Assembly (NCBI GenBank): GCA_037039685.1
Contig: JAWNGF010000014.1
Span: 372,001-436,000 of the forward strand
Source: Ceratobasidium sp. AG-K
Lineage: Eukaryota > Basidiomycota > Agaricomycetes > Cantharellales > Ceratobasidiaceae
Reading direction: 5' to 3'
Length of the DNA stretch: 64,000 nucleotides
Shown here: positions 28,806 through 41,609 of the stretch, piece by piece
Position numbering within the stretch: the first letter of the stretch is position 1
Layout: every line of letters begins with the position of its first letter
Program-made: the position numbers and the translations under genes
Notes under the pieces: model-generated
The model's database searches: none
The model's input: only the letters and a program-made list of their open reading frames with translations
What the model was told of the DNA's origin: nothing

Positions 28806-30690
28806 GATAACGATAAATTTGTGTTTGGTAGTGAGGAATGATCAAGTATGGAAGAAGAGAGGATGAGAAATCTAGTGAATACGGCGGTGACTTAAATATC
28901 TCGGGGGCCTAATAGTCTCTGACAGCCGACGGCATCGGTCGTAACTTTACGACATTGCACATCTCTACACTTATTTCACAATCCTCCGCTTTTTGGAGCA
29001 TAAATCAGAACCACCGTCTTGGTTTACATTGAGTTTGTATGCTATCTAGTCACTCGGCGATACATGATCTCCTCGAGAACTTCGTTTGACAGCGCCCTTA
29101 CTCCGCCAACTACCCACAAACGAGATCGCGTCGTGCTTTCTTTGTGAAGCACTGAATAGCAGTGTTCCAATATTCTATTGAATAATCACCGCATTGGTGC
29201 AATTCACGGCGTGTAGTAGAGCGCTCATCGGCGCTAAACCGGGCCAACGGAGATGAGCGCCAGGAAGAGCTACGGCGCCAAAAACCAACTAGCGCTCTGA
29301 GTTCACGAATTTCACCTTAAGCCAACCGGGCTTTTCGGGAGATAGATTTTTGTAGGTAGGTTTGTAAAAGAGTACACGTATGGCAGCTGAATGTACCATA
29401 ATTGTGGTAAACGGCGATAGCCGGTGGGATCGTGGCAAGTCATTGACTTGGACACCCCACAAACACCTTGCAAGTGGATTAATTAGGTTGATGAAAGGTA
29501 CAACTCGTGTATGGGCACATGTTAATCCCACAAGCAGAGTTTCATTTTTATTGGCAATAGTGTTTCGATTAGCACAGCCTTCCTAGCGGCTATTTACCGG
29601 TGACATGAAAGTACACCTATCACTTACCGCCCGATCCGACATACCTATTCGCCGCCCCCTGTCATGGATACTTACCGAGACGGGCTGAATGTCGTGGGGT
29701 GATCAAACTACTTTCGGATGAGCATGATTTGATTTGTATCTTGTAGGATATACAAGCATGGACCCAACTTTGGGCGTGTATCACCCGCTGCAATTCCGCG
29801 CTCGACATGCTGTCCCTGTGCGGGCTCTCCAAATGGCGTTGAACCTTATCTGCACCATCTGTGGTCACCTTGTAGCGACAAGAGCATAGACTCGGATAAC
29901 CTGTGCACGGACGGCGAGAACGGGGACGGACGGGATATGGCACCAATCTGAGTTTAGCCCCACGGTGTATTAGCCCTATCACCTTGTTTGAACGGATATT
30001 GGCGCAAGTGGGGTAAAATGAATTGCAAGCTCGCTGGAAAAATGATCTAGGCGGTGAAGCAAGCTACCAAAACTATGATATCAGCCGCGATCCCCAACTC
30101 TTGCGATATGGCTATAATATACCCCTATACGAGGCCTCCACAGAGACACGAGGGTCAGGCTGTAAGAACTACATAGTTTCGAGTTTTAGTTCAGTCCATA
30201 GTCCGAGCAGCATCAATAATCGACTGAAACCACTGCGCAAAGACACGGTTAGCTTGAAACCAAGCGTGTGCCGGATGGAGATCACTGAGTGAGGGATCCA
30301 GCTTGGCTACATCGATCCACACCAACCTCACGTACCCGCATACATAAACAAAAATATGTGAGGACACAACATAGCAGGAGGTCTCAATGATGTACTTGTG
30401 ATTAATGAATAAAACAATGATTGCCTGATGTAAATGGTGCGATGGCATTTATAGTGCAAGGGGGTGTGACAACACCTACATCCTGGTACGCCAGCTTCAG
30501 GATTTGCCACCTCCAAGCGTCCCTCGTCACCTCTACCGGGCATGAAAAGGCGATGATATATTAGAGATGTGGGCTGTGAAACTTTTTTATTGGTTAGAGA
30601 ATGAATTCGTAGGTGAGATGCCAGAAATCACTATTCGATTGCCCTGCCAAAAAGGTAACCCGTAATGACATAAATCCACTTGTCAGGTGC
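28806..30690. other. Gene-free interval between terpene synthase and P450 relic
   Basis: About 1.9 kb in which no exon series can be supported. The first 100-150 bp should hold the terpene synthase promoter. A short inverted similarity occurs around 29218-29262 (GAGCGCTCATC / GATGAGCGC). Scattered short frames look like chance. Confidence 0.4.
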
Positions 30691-30699
30691 CGTTGGATC

Positions 30700-31573
30700 G
30701 GTCTCCACAACTTGCGGCGCACCTTTTTCTGCGCTTACATCCGCAATCTCATTTGCGAAGTCCTAAGATGGCGTCCCGTTGTCCCAACAGGTGCGTCACT
30801 TGGCACCATTACTATTAATTATATTCAAATACATCAACTTGATGTTCTGGATTCCAGGAGGAATGCCGCATGTATGCTTTCAAGACAACGTCTATAACGG
30901 GCACGAGATTAAGAAGGGGACTATTATGTGCATACAGTTGATACATTGATTGCCGAGAAAATTTATGAAGTCTAATAACTCTTTTGACGATGATAACGAC
31001 ATCAGGGTTGGGAATATCTGGTAAGAAGCTTGTGTTGACAGTAAACCAACGGGATTTAGGTTTTATATACGTGTAGGGCCATCAGCCGAGACGAGAGTGT
31101 CTACAAGGACGCAGAGGCCTTTAATCCTGATAGATTCTTAGATCCAAATGTTCCTGTTTTACCTGGATTTGGGTGGGGAAAGCGACAAGTCACTCGCTGA
31201 TACCCTGCACTTATATCATTCAATACTAAAACTTAAGCCTACTAGAAGATGTGCGGGAATTCATTTCGCCGAGGCGTTGCCGTTCATTGTACTCTCGTCC
31301 ATGCTCACCACGTATACATTCTCAAAGAAGAGAGATGCACAGGGAAACGAGATTGCCCCCGTAATCGAGGATGCAGCCAACGCTCTGGCACAGTGAATAA
31401 AAATAGATTGCCGATGGACTCTGGTATGGGGGTATATTAACTAAGTGCACCAGGGAACTCAAAACTTTTGAATTTGAATTCACACCAAGATCTGTGAAGC
31501 ACAAGCAACTGGTGCTTGATAGTGTCCCGAATATGACTGATGTCAATGAGGGCCCAAGAAAAGGAGATTTGTA
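30700..31573 (+). pseudogene. Cytochrome P450 C-terminal relic
   Basis: Only the C-terminal third of a P450 is recognisable. A K-helix with ExxR (ICEVLRWRPVVPTG) lies near 30743-30790. An exon from about 31079 carries ISRDESVYKDAEAFNPDRFLDPN and the FGWGKR haem-loop start, RCAGIHFAEALPF carries the Cys at 31245-31285, and the end resembles LKTFEFEFTPRSVKHKQL. Each piece matches the C-terminus of the P450 at 32894-35165. I see no anchor, I-helix or upstream exons. It is probably a decayed tandem duplicate. Confidence 0.8.
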
Positions 31574-32893
31574 AATTAGTAGTTTGGTAATCGATAGCTC
31601 TACAAAAAACGTGCATCTTATTAGCAACTATAGCCCCTGCTTGTATATTAACTCAATTATGAGAGCAACCAAAGTGTATATATGCATGCCTACGTGTACG
31701 TACATGGGGGAGAAGGAGGAAGAGGAACATACGTGCGCGATTTAATGAAAAGGTGATGTACAAAGTGGTTAACTAGCCCCTCATCAGGTACCAAAATGAG
31801 TAAGATCGTCGCACGGAACGAATAGATCAATCCTTGCCATCAGATGTAACTTTTGTAGATTTATACTAAATCCTTCTTTCCCCAAGTCTCCGTAATCATG
31901 TTTTTACCGCCTTGAACTCTCGATCTCAAAGAGGACTTTGGAGGGATCGATGTCTTAAATCGATCAAGTCTTTTTTCGGGCTCCCCTGCTGTGTTTCCAT
32001 TTAATCACGCCTAAAGACGTGAACACCCTTTACAATCCTGGTCTACTTGTTATCGGCCATATGCCTTGTACTCACGTGGTCTGATAACACAGAATCTCTC
32101 AGTCGGACTGAGTAGGGCAATGATTGAGGGGCTACCCCAACACCGTGGGTATTACCTTTAATTGGAACCGTCTTTCCCTCTCTCAGGAATTCGGTCGCAA
32201 CCGAGCGCTTTCAAACTGTCTTTCTAATAGGACCAACCTCATACTTCTATCACACATTCAGCCAAACTTTCTTACCACGTGTTTCCCTAAAGAAGCCAAA
32301 CAAACACAGTCCTTTGCACATTGCTGTGCACGGCGCTCATCAAGAATTACACATTATGTCGTTAACTTGTTGATTACAGTCATCATTGATAGTCTAGACT
32401 AAAACGAACAGGAATTAAGTTATAGCGTGTAAGTAGTTTCATAATCAATTCTTCTTTATTTTACTACCGGAGGAAAGGGATACTCCACCCGCTGTAGCCT
32501 GCTGCACAAGATGTTGTCGGCGCTAATCGTTATAAACCTGCTTTTAGATTACTCCACAGCTTCTCGAGTCGGTAGTAACCGAAGGAAGGGATTTGGTGGT
32601 AGATAAAGTGGATTTCATCCGAGCGATCGGCGAATAACTGAACATTGGATGTGATGCGAGTTGTGTACAACAAAGTCACTGTGCAAAGCGCCGAAGGCGA
32701 TTCGTTGCGAAATGATGAGCGCAATTGATTAAACTTTTATTCATTCGGTAAGAGATGCTTGACTCAGATATGTGCGTACGTGACATGATTTTTCCATAAA
32801 AGCCCATCCATCCCACTACTAGCTGCAAGATTCACCCCCGATATATTTCGCACTACGTTAACAACTGAATCGAAATTCAGGACGCTGTCTAGC
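31574..32893. other. Gene-free interval upstream of the third P450
   Basis: About 1.3 kb with no supportable exon, RNA gene or repeat. The last 100 bp presumably contain the promoter of the P450 starting at 32894. Confidence 0.4.
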
Positions 32894-35165
32894 ATGACTG
32901 TTCACACCTCCATATATGCGGCGTTGGCTCTATTGGTCTGTATGCTATTATGGTATTACCGGAGCAGGATACTGGGTCGAAACCCCCGCCAACCACCTTC
33001 TCCACCTTCTTTCCCCATTATTGGAAGCTTGCTTTCCATTCCTACTGGTCAAGAACATATTGCATACACGGAACTAGGTAAACGGCTCAATAGTCAGTCC
33101 GCGACCGAACCCACATAATCATGCCGCTGATTGCTTGCTACACAATAGGTGATATTATTTATCTAAGAGTCCTAGGCCTCGACATTGTGGTTCTAAACTC
33201 TGCTCAAGCCGCTTCGGACCTCCTTGAGAAGCGCTCGGCGATCTCTTCGGATAGGGTCTGCCCACCGATGGTCAAGGATTCCGCTCTGTATGTGTACACG
33301 TAGTAAACGCTAAGGTCTTTCTGGCTAACACATTCAATGTAGGCTTGACTGGTACGAATTTCCTTCAATGCAGGGGAATAATGAGCTTTGGCGCCATCAT
33401 CGGCGAATGCTAAACAACTGGCTGAATCCCCGGGCTGCTAGGCAGTTCGACAAGCTTCAAGAGGACGAAACCAAGTTACTTCTTTCGCGCTTGGTCGACG
33501 CGTCGAACGATCCCAAACCATTCGATCGCGTGAAGCACTACATCCTCTTGTAAGTAATCTTGTTATTGTTATTCCCGAAGTCAGCTCAACCGACATATGA
33601 CCCGACTCGATAAAGCGACATGGCATCAACGATGTTCCAGTTATCGTATGGCTATCGCCTTGAAAGGGCCGACGACCAATTCTTTCTTCAGAGCACGCAG
33701 ACTACGCATAATCTGTTCGACGCTTCGATGTACACCAGTAAGGCCCCAGACTTACTCTGGTTCTTCAAAAGCTCATGCACGAAAACGCAGACTATATCGT
33801 CAATATTATCCCAGCACTGTCTGTCCTTCCAGATTGGCTTCCCGGCATGAGTTGGAAGCGCAAGGCTAGCTATTGGCGAGCATGCAAAGAAAAGGCGCTA
33901 GACGATCCCTATGAATGGACAAAAGCACAAATTGTACGTCCGTGGCAATATTTCAATATTATGTTTCAAGCTAACTATCTACAGGCGGCAGGCAATCCGG
34001 AACCTTCAATTCTCGGTGCACTGCTCCAAGATCACGCACTAGTTTCAGATTTGGCTCCTAATGAAAGGGATAGTCGATTAAAACAACTTGGAATGCTGCT
34101 ATACATCGGTATGCACAAAACGTTATAACGATAGACATGAGGCTCTTACTAATTACATGTACATCAACCCTAAATAGGCGGGACAGATACTGTAAGAGGG
34201 GACACTATAATGGTTGGCCTAAAATAACTGACCATCCTCCTCTAGACCTCTACGGCGCTTATGAACTTCGTCGCTGCTATGGTCCTGAACCCTCATGTAC
34301 AGGAAAAAGCACAGTCGGAGGTCGATGCATTAATAGGCCAGGGTGCTCGGCTTCCAGCTATTTCGGACCCGGGCACAACTACCATACGTTCGAAATTTGA
34401 TTACAGAAGTACTCCGGTGGCGGCCTGTGGGTCCAACAGGTAAATGTCAGGCCTCCAATTAAAACAGAATATCATCACTTACTCGTCGAATAGGCGGGCC
34501 ACCTCATGTATCCTCTGAAGAAAATGTCTACCGAGGATATGAAATCAAAAAAGGTACTATCTTGTAAGTGAAGCGTTCTTATAGTACTTCCTTTATCTAT
34601 CAGTTGGCCCGTCTGCTGACTTGCCCAAATTTCAGGATCGGAAATCACTGGTAGGCGTGCCCAAGTCAGTCCATATCATATTTAAAATTAAATAACTCTG
34701 GATAGGGCAATGAGTCGAGATGAAAGTGTTTACAAAAACCCTGAGGTATTCGACCCTGATAGGTTCCTCGATCCTAATGTTCCGCCTCTACCCGCGTTCG
34801 GGTGGGGAAGACGGTGAGCAGGCCTACAGCTTGGATTGATCTCAACTTAACCTTCGGTATCAAATGCACTAGGAAATGCCCAGGTTTGAATTTTGCCGAG
34901 GCTACGTTGTTCATCGTCATATCCTCGCTCCTGGCCACGTTTACATTCTCAAAGAAGAAGGATATGCAAGGAAACGACATTATGCCAAAGCTCGAAGATA
35001 CGGGAAATGCACTTGCTTTGTGAGTGGGTCAGGCCGAAATCTGACCTATTACATGCATACTTACATATGAACACCAGGGAGCTGAAGCCGTTTGAATTTG
35101 AGCTAAGGCCACGGTCTGAAAAGCACCGGCAGCTCATCCTAGAAGCCACCTACAAATATGAATAA
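32894..35165 (+). pseudogene. Cytochrome P450 (copy 3) with a one-base frameshift
   Basis: Thirteen exons: 32894-33092, 33149-33287, 33343-33549, 33616-33737, 33791-33933, 33985-34108, 34178-34191, 34246-34439, 34494-34563, 34636-34650, 34706-34813, 34873-35019 and 35078-35165. They encode an N-terminal anchor (AALALLVCMLLWYY), a proline hinge (PPSPPSFPIIGSLL), WRHHRRMLN, I-helix GGTDTTS, ExxR (TEVLR), FDPDRF and haem loop FGWGRRKCPG, about 522 residues. Two micro-exons are 14 and 15 nt. The summed length is 3n+1: in exon 8 the CCCGGG at 34368-34373 has one base too many, throwing the ExxR region out of frame. If real this is a recent pseudogene; if a base-call error the gene is intact. It belongs to another subfamily than the 0-4.5 kb pair. 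Confidence 0.85.
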
Positions 35166-36374
35166 AGATATGAAGTTTGACAGGCCGCTCTATAGACGGT
35201 GGATACTGTAAATAATGATAATACTGTCGTGGCATGAAGCTTGGACGAAATAAGAATGATATGAGGGACGAGTTGACGTTTCAAGTTTGTATGAGATACA
35301 TCACGCCATCGAGAAGCTGTGACGTAAGCTGTAACGAACGTTACGAATTCGACCATGATCAGCACTCCCCGGTCGACTCGCTTGTCCCAGCATAATTTAA
35401 CACAACTCGCATCAGTTCTCCTCGATATGAGTGTCTCTCAACAGCGAACTTGTTTTTAAATTACAAATTCGTCCCTACCCCGGGGTTGTATATGTTTGCT
35501 GTACTCGTTGAGCGGCGTATCTCTCGAGTGCGCTCAAGGTTCAACTTGGTTGCTTCTCATGCGCCGCGTCCAAATTTCATCGGGCTTAACTGCCATTCAC
35601 TCACCAACTAATTCAAGGCAATCGACTGAATAGTAAGAGAGCTTTTGGCCCTCATTCGAGAAACCAAGGTTAGTCAGAGTTCAGCCCCCTCCAATTTGGT
35701 TTAGGCTCACGCGTATAACAGAAAGAAGCGCACTGCGTCGCATCGAAAACCAGCGCCAAACCCTTGTGCTATTTCTCTCCCCTGGTACTTCCCCATTCTC
35801 CTATTAGAAGTTTGATCATCTGGAGGGCTTCATCAAGAATGGGGATGTCGGTCAGGAACTTCCCAGTCTCTATATGGTCGTGCATAATCTTGCTTTGTCG
35901 AGTCGCTTGCCTCGCATCTGAGATTATGCTCATTGGAGTCCAAAGGTATGGGTGTAGGTGTACGAGTGGCGAGCAGCTTCTCTTGAACAGAGCGGCAAGC
36001 CGAGCCATGCGTGTACATTGTCTGGCCACTCGGCGATCAGTGTGGTGCCGTCTATTTCTGGCAGTTGATCACCGGAATCTTCTTGGTAGCTTTATTCTCT
36101 GGTTCTTCCGATGTACCTGGATGGCGCGGATCAGGCGGTCAAAGGTTTCGGAGAGCCGAGCGCTTGATGGTATATATTAGGCGCAAGTTTGTGGGGTTCG
36201 AGCCCATCGCTCGACGCTCGCTCTCTTTCCCACCGTTCTCTGCCTTTGTTTCGAACTACATCCATCCGTCGTTGACGTTGGTCCTTCTTTGACTTTGCAT
36301 TTGCTACTGGGGTCTCTGCGAGCAGAGTTAGCTTTCATCAACTCACGATCTACATATATCTTTCAGGTCTCGAC
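35166..36374. other. Interval between P450 and DUF3455-like gene
   Basis: About 1.2 kb. A minus-strand open frame at 35769-36029 (86 codons, ending IPILDEALQMIKLLIGEWG) has a TATATA about 140 nt upstream, but I recognise no family and cannot support it as a gene. The final 70 bp should contain the promoter of the gene at 36375. Confidence 0.4.
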
Positions 36375-37369
36375 ATGATTTTCTCGACCGTCATCGCCGC
36401 CTTGTCTCTTGTGAATGTTGTGCTCGGTGCTCCGGTTGCCCCGATCAACCCGTTGGCGATTCCAGTTGGGCTGAAGCTCTCTGGCTGTCCACTCACCAAC
36501 GCCAAGCTTCGTGTTCCTGCCAACCAGACTGCAGTAACGGTCCCTAGCGGCTCCCCCGCTTTTGTTGCACTGGGTGTAGGCGTACAGGTAAGTCACAGAC
36601 GCATCTTGGATTTATCTTCCATGCTAATCTAGATACATAGAACTACACATGCAGTGCAGCTGGTACATTTGCATCTGCAGGGGCTGTCGCCAAACTGTTT
36701 GACATCTCTTGCCTCGTCAACACTCCGTTCTTTGCCGGAATCCAGGATTTGGTTTTTGCAGTGTCGGGGAACGCCAAGGGACAAGCGCTGATCAGTAAAG
36801 TTGGTGAGTGCCCTGGCCGAGGCTTCGATCCGAAAAAGGTCTAACTTGGATCAATTCTATAGAGTCTGTGCTCAAGGCATCTCCCGTGACCCTCGGGGAT
36901 CATTACTTTATTCCGAACCCAGCGGTCAATGGCACAGGTCTCACCCCGGTGTTTGACTTTCGCGCCGGAGTAAAGAAAGGAGACACTAGCGGGTTTGTGG
37001 CGGTCAAGAAACTCGGCGTAAGTCCCTCAACTGTATCCAAAAAAACTCCTGCTGATGGTGATTGCATAGAATACACCCTCGCCCGCTGGAACTGCTAACG
37101 TTGATTGGCTCATGCTCCAGAACATTGGAGGTGCTATCGGCGGGTCGCTTGCGAACATGGTCATGCGCGTTGATACCAAGTCCGGCCAGCCTCCAGCTTC
37201 GGTACGTTCTCTTCACTCTACCGGCTGGTCATATGCTTATCAATATGCAATAGTGCACTCCCAATGCCACAATCTCAGTGCCATACACCACCAAGTACTG
37301 TGAGTAACCCCATTTATGAACCTCGCTTGAGCTTGATGATTGACCTGTGTTCTAGGGATGTACAAGTAG
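36375..37369 (+). CDS. Secreted DUF3455-like protein
   Basis: Six exons, 36375-36587, 36641-36803, 36863-37017, 37070-37201, 37254-37299 and 37356-37369, encode 240 residues. A signal peptide (MIFSTVIAALSLVNVVLGAP) predicts secretion. Features I associate with DUF3455 are present in order: GVGVQNYTCSAAGTF, GAVAKLFDISCL, LGDHYFIPN, TPVFDF, VDWLMLQ, VMRVDTKSGQPPAS, CTPNATISVPYTTKYW. The last exon is 14 nt and supplies only WMYK and the stop. The molecular function of the family is unknown to me; in plant-associated fungi such proteins are often in the secretome. Confidence 0.82.
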
Positions 37370-37984
37370 TTCGGATGAGGTCAAGATGGTAGATCCAATC
37401 CCAGTTTGTGTTGAGCGGCTAGCCCGCGTTGTGTGTTCTCCCCTTGGACTTCGTTCCTTTACCTTTAGGTTAAACTTGATTGATTGTATATAGTTCTTTC
37501 TTACGAATACTTCACCTTTGGGCTTGTGCCTAGTGAAATACTCGGGGCTGAGGCTCGGATTCGCGGTTGCCAACCGAGACGCCCGTAGTCAAATTCGGCT
37601 TGAGTGTAATAGCGAAAGGTCCAATTGACCCGTGTCGTATAGGAGATTAGACATCTAATGCGATTCCGCTATTCTTGTGCTCTTTGGAAGGTGCATGAGA
37701 GCATGAGTGCGTAACTCCCGCCGGATCAAAGTCGAAGGTGGTTCAGCGCTAAGCCAGGAACCTTGGTCACGTTACCAAGCCGTGCGGGCCGGCGGGCGGA
37801 AGCAAATGATGACCCTCTCATCTGCACCTTCGATTGACTTTGCTAATTGCCAACCTGCGTGCACCCACGCGTGGGTAACTAGTTGCTCCCATCTTCTTGG
37901 AGACTCTTCTTGATTCGTCTGGACATGACATTTGGTCTTATGACACTTTTACTATGCTTCAGTTCGTCTCATGGGACCGCCAAG
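37370..37984. other. Intergenic region
   Basis: No supportable gene. It presumably contains the terminator of the DUF3455-like gene. Confidence 0.4.
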
Positions 37985-38340
37985 CTTTGATACGATTGGC
38001 TGTTCCTGGTTCTTTAATTTCCACATATGACAAATAGAGGGCTTAAGGCTGCAGTGTTGTCGGCGCCAAGCCGGCCGGGGTCGTTGGTTGTCCTGCTGAA
38101 CGCACCGCTGTATCCACTTGCATGCTCCAGTAGACAGTCCTGCGGCTTGCCCATTCAATCTATGGCTGAGCTTTGGCATAGACGGAATGCGCACCATTAA
38201 AATTTCCGCGTAGCTTGTATCAACCTTTACAACGAGGATTTATCGGAGAATCATCGCTCAGCTCTTCGTGGGCGATGGCTACAGTCAGACTTCAGGGTTC
38301 GGGTTGTCATGGGATGTACGCATTAGACTGCCATCCAAGC
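37985..38340. repeat. Noisy direct repeat, copy 1 (left of poly-C)
   Basis: This stretch is nearly the same as 38816-39180. The two copies differ mostly by single-base insertions, deletions and substitutions scattered along their length rather than by transitions. That error pattern fits uncorrected long-read sequence better than biological divergence. No gene seen. Confidence 0.75.
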
Positions 38341-38366
38341 CTCGTAATTGAGCGGGCCGTCATGTG

Positions 38367-38805
<439 letters not shown>

Positions 38806-38815
38806 GTCCAAGCTT

Positions 38816-39180
38816 TAGATACGACTGGCTGATCCCTGGTTCATTAATTTCCCACATATGACAAATAGAGGGCTTATACGGCTGCAGTGTTGTCGTGCGC
38901 CAAGCCGGCCGGGGTCCGTTGGTTGTCCTGCTGAACGCAACCGCTGAATCCCTTGCATGCCCTCCAGTAGACTGTCCTGCGGCTTGCCCATTCAATCTAA
39001 GGCTGAGCTTTGGCATAGACGGAATGCGCAACCATTAATATTTCCGCGGTTAGCTTGTCTCAACCGTTACAACGAGGGATTTATCAGAATCATCCGCTAC
39101 AGACCTCAATCCGTGGGGCGTATGGCTACAGTTCCAGACTTCAGGGTTCGAGGGATGTCATGGATGTACGCGCTCCAGGG
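38816..39180. repeat. Noisy direct repeat, copy 2 (right of poly-C)
   Basis: Same order and orientation as 37985-38340, followed by the promoter region of the pectate lyase. If the poly-C and one copy are artefacts, this is the real single-copy upstream region. Confidence 0.75.
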
Positions 39181-39364
39181 CGTCATATCCACGAGCGTTT
39201 GTATCACCTGAGCTATCTTGTGCGGGCCGCTTAACGGCCCCGCTGGCAAGGTGAGTACATGACAGGCTATAAAAATCGGACGACCTATTAGCATAGGTAA
39301 CCATAGTCGTCACTCTCCTTACAGCTTTATCTCGTACCCTCGCTTCCCAAAGATATATTTCGTT

Positions 39365-41083
39365 ATGTTGGTCATTCAACTCTCCGTTACATTGCTCGCT
39401 GGACTCGTGAGCGCTGCGTCTGTCAAGCGCGCTGCCCCAGGTAGGGAGGCTGATGCTTTCTCTTAGATATTAGGCGGACTCAATTGTATTTATTCTCGAT
39501 CTAGTGGACGGAATTGCTGGATTTGCGACTCAGAAAGGTGGAACCACTGGTGGGGCAGGTGGAGCGACAACCACGTGAGTCTCAGGTTCCGCTTGTCTAT
39601 TGATTCCGTAGTAGCTTAGCTCGCTTTCCTAGTGTCACGAACCTCGCAGCCCTTCGTGCCGCGGTCCTCGGAACCTCACCCAAAATTGTAAAGATCTCCG
39701 GGATTATCACGGGTGGTATGTCGCTGAACCATCCACCGTGCAAGCGACTTATCCTCAATGAACAGATGGTAAAACCGTTGATATTGGAAGCAAGTAGGTT
39801 GGCCAACTAAGTCTCGATGGATACATTAACCCATGGGTCTTACTAGGACCACTATTCTCGGGGTCGGCTCTAACTCCGGACTGACGGGCGGCGGGTTCCG
39901 TGTCAAGGTATGAACCGTTGGGTTATTACTATCGATGGGTATTTTGAACTGTATTCAATCAGGATGGAACCCAAGTCATCATTCGTAATCTTCGCCTCTC
40001 CAAATCTCCCAAGCCAACGGATCTCATTGAGATTCAAAACTCCACCCAAATTTGGGTTGATGTGAGTAACACATAGTTACCGCTGGGTTGGCTTGATAAT
40101 AACGCGCATTTCTACTAGCACAATACTGTAGGCGTAAATAGCTTTGGGATTTTAGAGCTTTACTGAAGTTTGTCTAGTTCTCCTCGGATATGACCCACGG
40201 AAAGGATTATTACGATGGAGGGTTCGATGTTGGACATGGCAGCGAGTGAGTCGCTCTTTATTGGAGTGGCAATGTATTGGCTCATGACCTTGTTTAGTTA
40301 CGTTACTGCATCGTGGAATGTCTTCAGCGATCACTACAAAGTCTCGCTCGTTGGCCACTCCGATAAGAATAGTGCCGAAGATACCGGTCGTCTCCAGTCA
40401 GTCAATTTATTATATGAATATCATCCCTCCAGCTGATGCAAACCGAACACAGCGTTACATACCAGTAAGGAGCTAGATTTAGGACCCATAATGCTATATA
40501 TTGACCATCTTTCCAGTCACAACTACTTCCTCAACGTCAACTCTCGTTTGCCTTCGCTCCGCTTTGGCACGGGGTACGTAACTTGGCCTACAACCCGGTG
40601 ACGCCTACAACTCACTAAAATATAAAGCCACATCTACAACAACTATTATAAGAATGTCTTCACCTCGGGTGTTGACTCACGCCTCGGTGCTCAAGTGCTC
40701 GTCGAGGTACGTCGTCTATCTTGGCGCATACACCTTGAGTTAACATGCCCTCAAGAGTAACGTTATGGACAGCGTTGTATCCCCGATCGCAACCAAGCTC
40801 CATGGAGGATTGTAAGCTTGTTTTTTGATACTCCAAATGAATCGGCGCTGAAGATATCGCGATTGCAGTGCCGTGCAGCGAAATAATTTGCTGATCAACA
40901 CGACAATGAATACTGACCTTGTCGTTGGAACGATGACCACAGCCCCGTACTCTTATGTGTAAGTTTTCGTTGTGACACGGCATTAGCCCGAACTGACATG
41001 TGACTTATGGTAGTATTGACGACGCTAGCACTATCGCTGCCATAGTTTCGAAGAGCGCTGGAGCGGGCATCATCACGTTTTGA
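39365..41083 (+). CDS. Secreted pectate lyase, polysaccharide lyase family 1
   Basis: Fifteen exons, 39365-39440, 39505-39574, 39633-39715, 39766-39793, 39847-39907, 39963-40061, 40119-40127, 40178-40245, 40298-40396, 40453-40464, 40517-40573, 40628-40706, 40756-40811, 40869-40958 and 41014-41083, encode 318 residues. A signal peptide (SVTLLAGLVSAA) is followed by a Lys-Arg Kex2-like site. PL1 landmarks: GISGIITG-like strand, GVGSNSGLTGGGFRVK, IIRNLRLSK, WVDHNTFSSD (Ca-binding Asp139), WNVFSDHYKVSLVGHSD, and the catalytic R-x-P-x-x-R (R212-R217 in NSRLPSLRFG). The enzyme cleaves polygalacturonate in plant cell walls by beta-elimination. Two micro-exons (9 and 12 nt) encode HNT and part of HVTYH. 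No defect seen. Confidence 0.92.
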
Positions 41084-41609
41084 TTAGATACGACTGTTTA
41101 GCGTCTAGGTTATCCAACTCATAACATTATTGTACTGGTGGTAGGGTTTAGCCATATTCGTGTGTATCCGGATAAACGAGCTCGAGAGAAAGCCAATAGT
41201 ACAATTCACATTGGTATAACAAAGAATCACATCCTAAGCTACACACATCAGCACGATAGGCTAATCAGGGGGATTAGTATCTTTATCCCAGCGAGTCGGC
41301 GGCCCTTCGCGGTGCTTTTGGTAAAGAACGTTTCAGGACAAGCGCCTATCAAACCGAAATACCTTTTCACCCCACATGTATGCGTGGACGAACCTGTGAC
41401 GGAAGTGGTTGCTTTTAATATGAATTTGGAGACGAGCGGTCGTTGTGGAAGACCCAGGGACCTTGAGCTCACGGTATTAGTTAACGATGGAGCCTTCTCC
41501 CCGGTTATCAGTGAGCTACGTTCTGTCACGGCTCGCTTTGGACTCGAATTATGAGCTCGATGCACATATTTACATTTATCAGCGCAGATAAAAAATCTAC
41601 AACTGTAAT
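41084..41609. other. Intergenic region between convergent genes
   Basis: About 530 bp. A plus-strand open frame at 41138-41554 has no recognisable domain and no gene context, so I do not call it. Terminators of the pectate lyase and of the minus-strand gene starting near 43095 should l lie here. Confidence 0.4.

Noticed and set aside
35769..36029. 86-codon minus-strand frame as a gene
   Set aside because: No family, no splice context and no conserved neighbour; kept only as a note in the interval.
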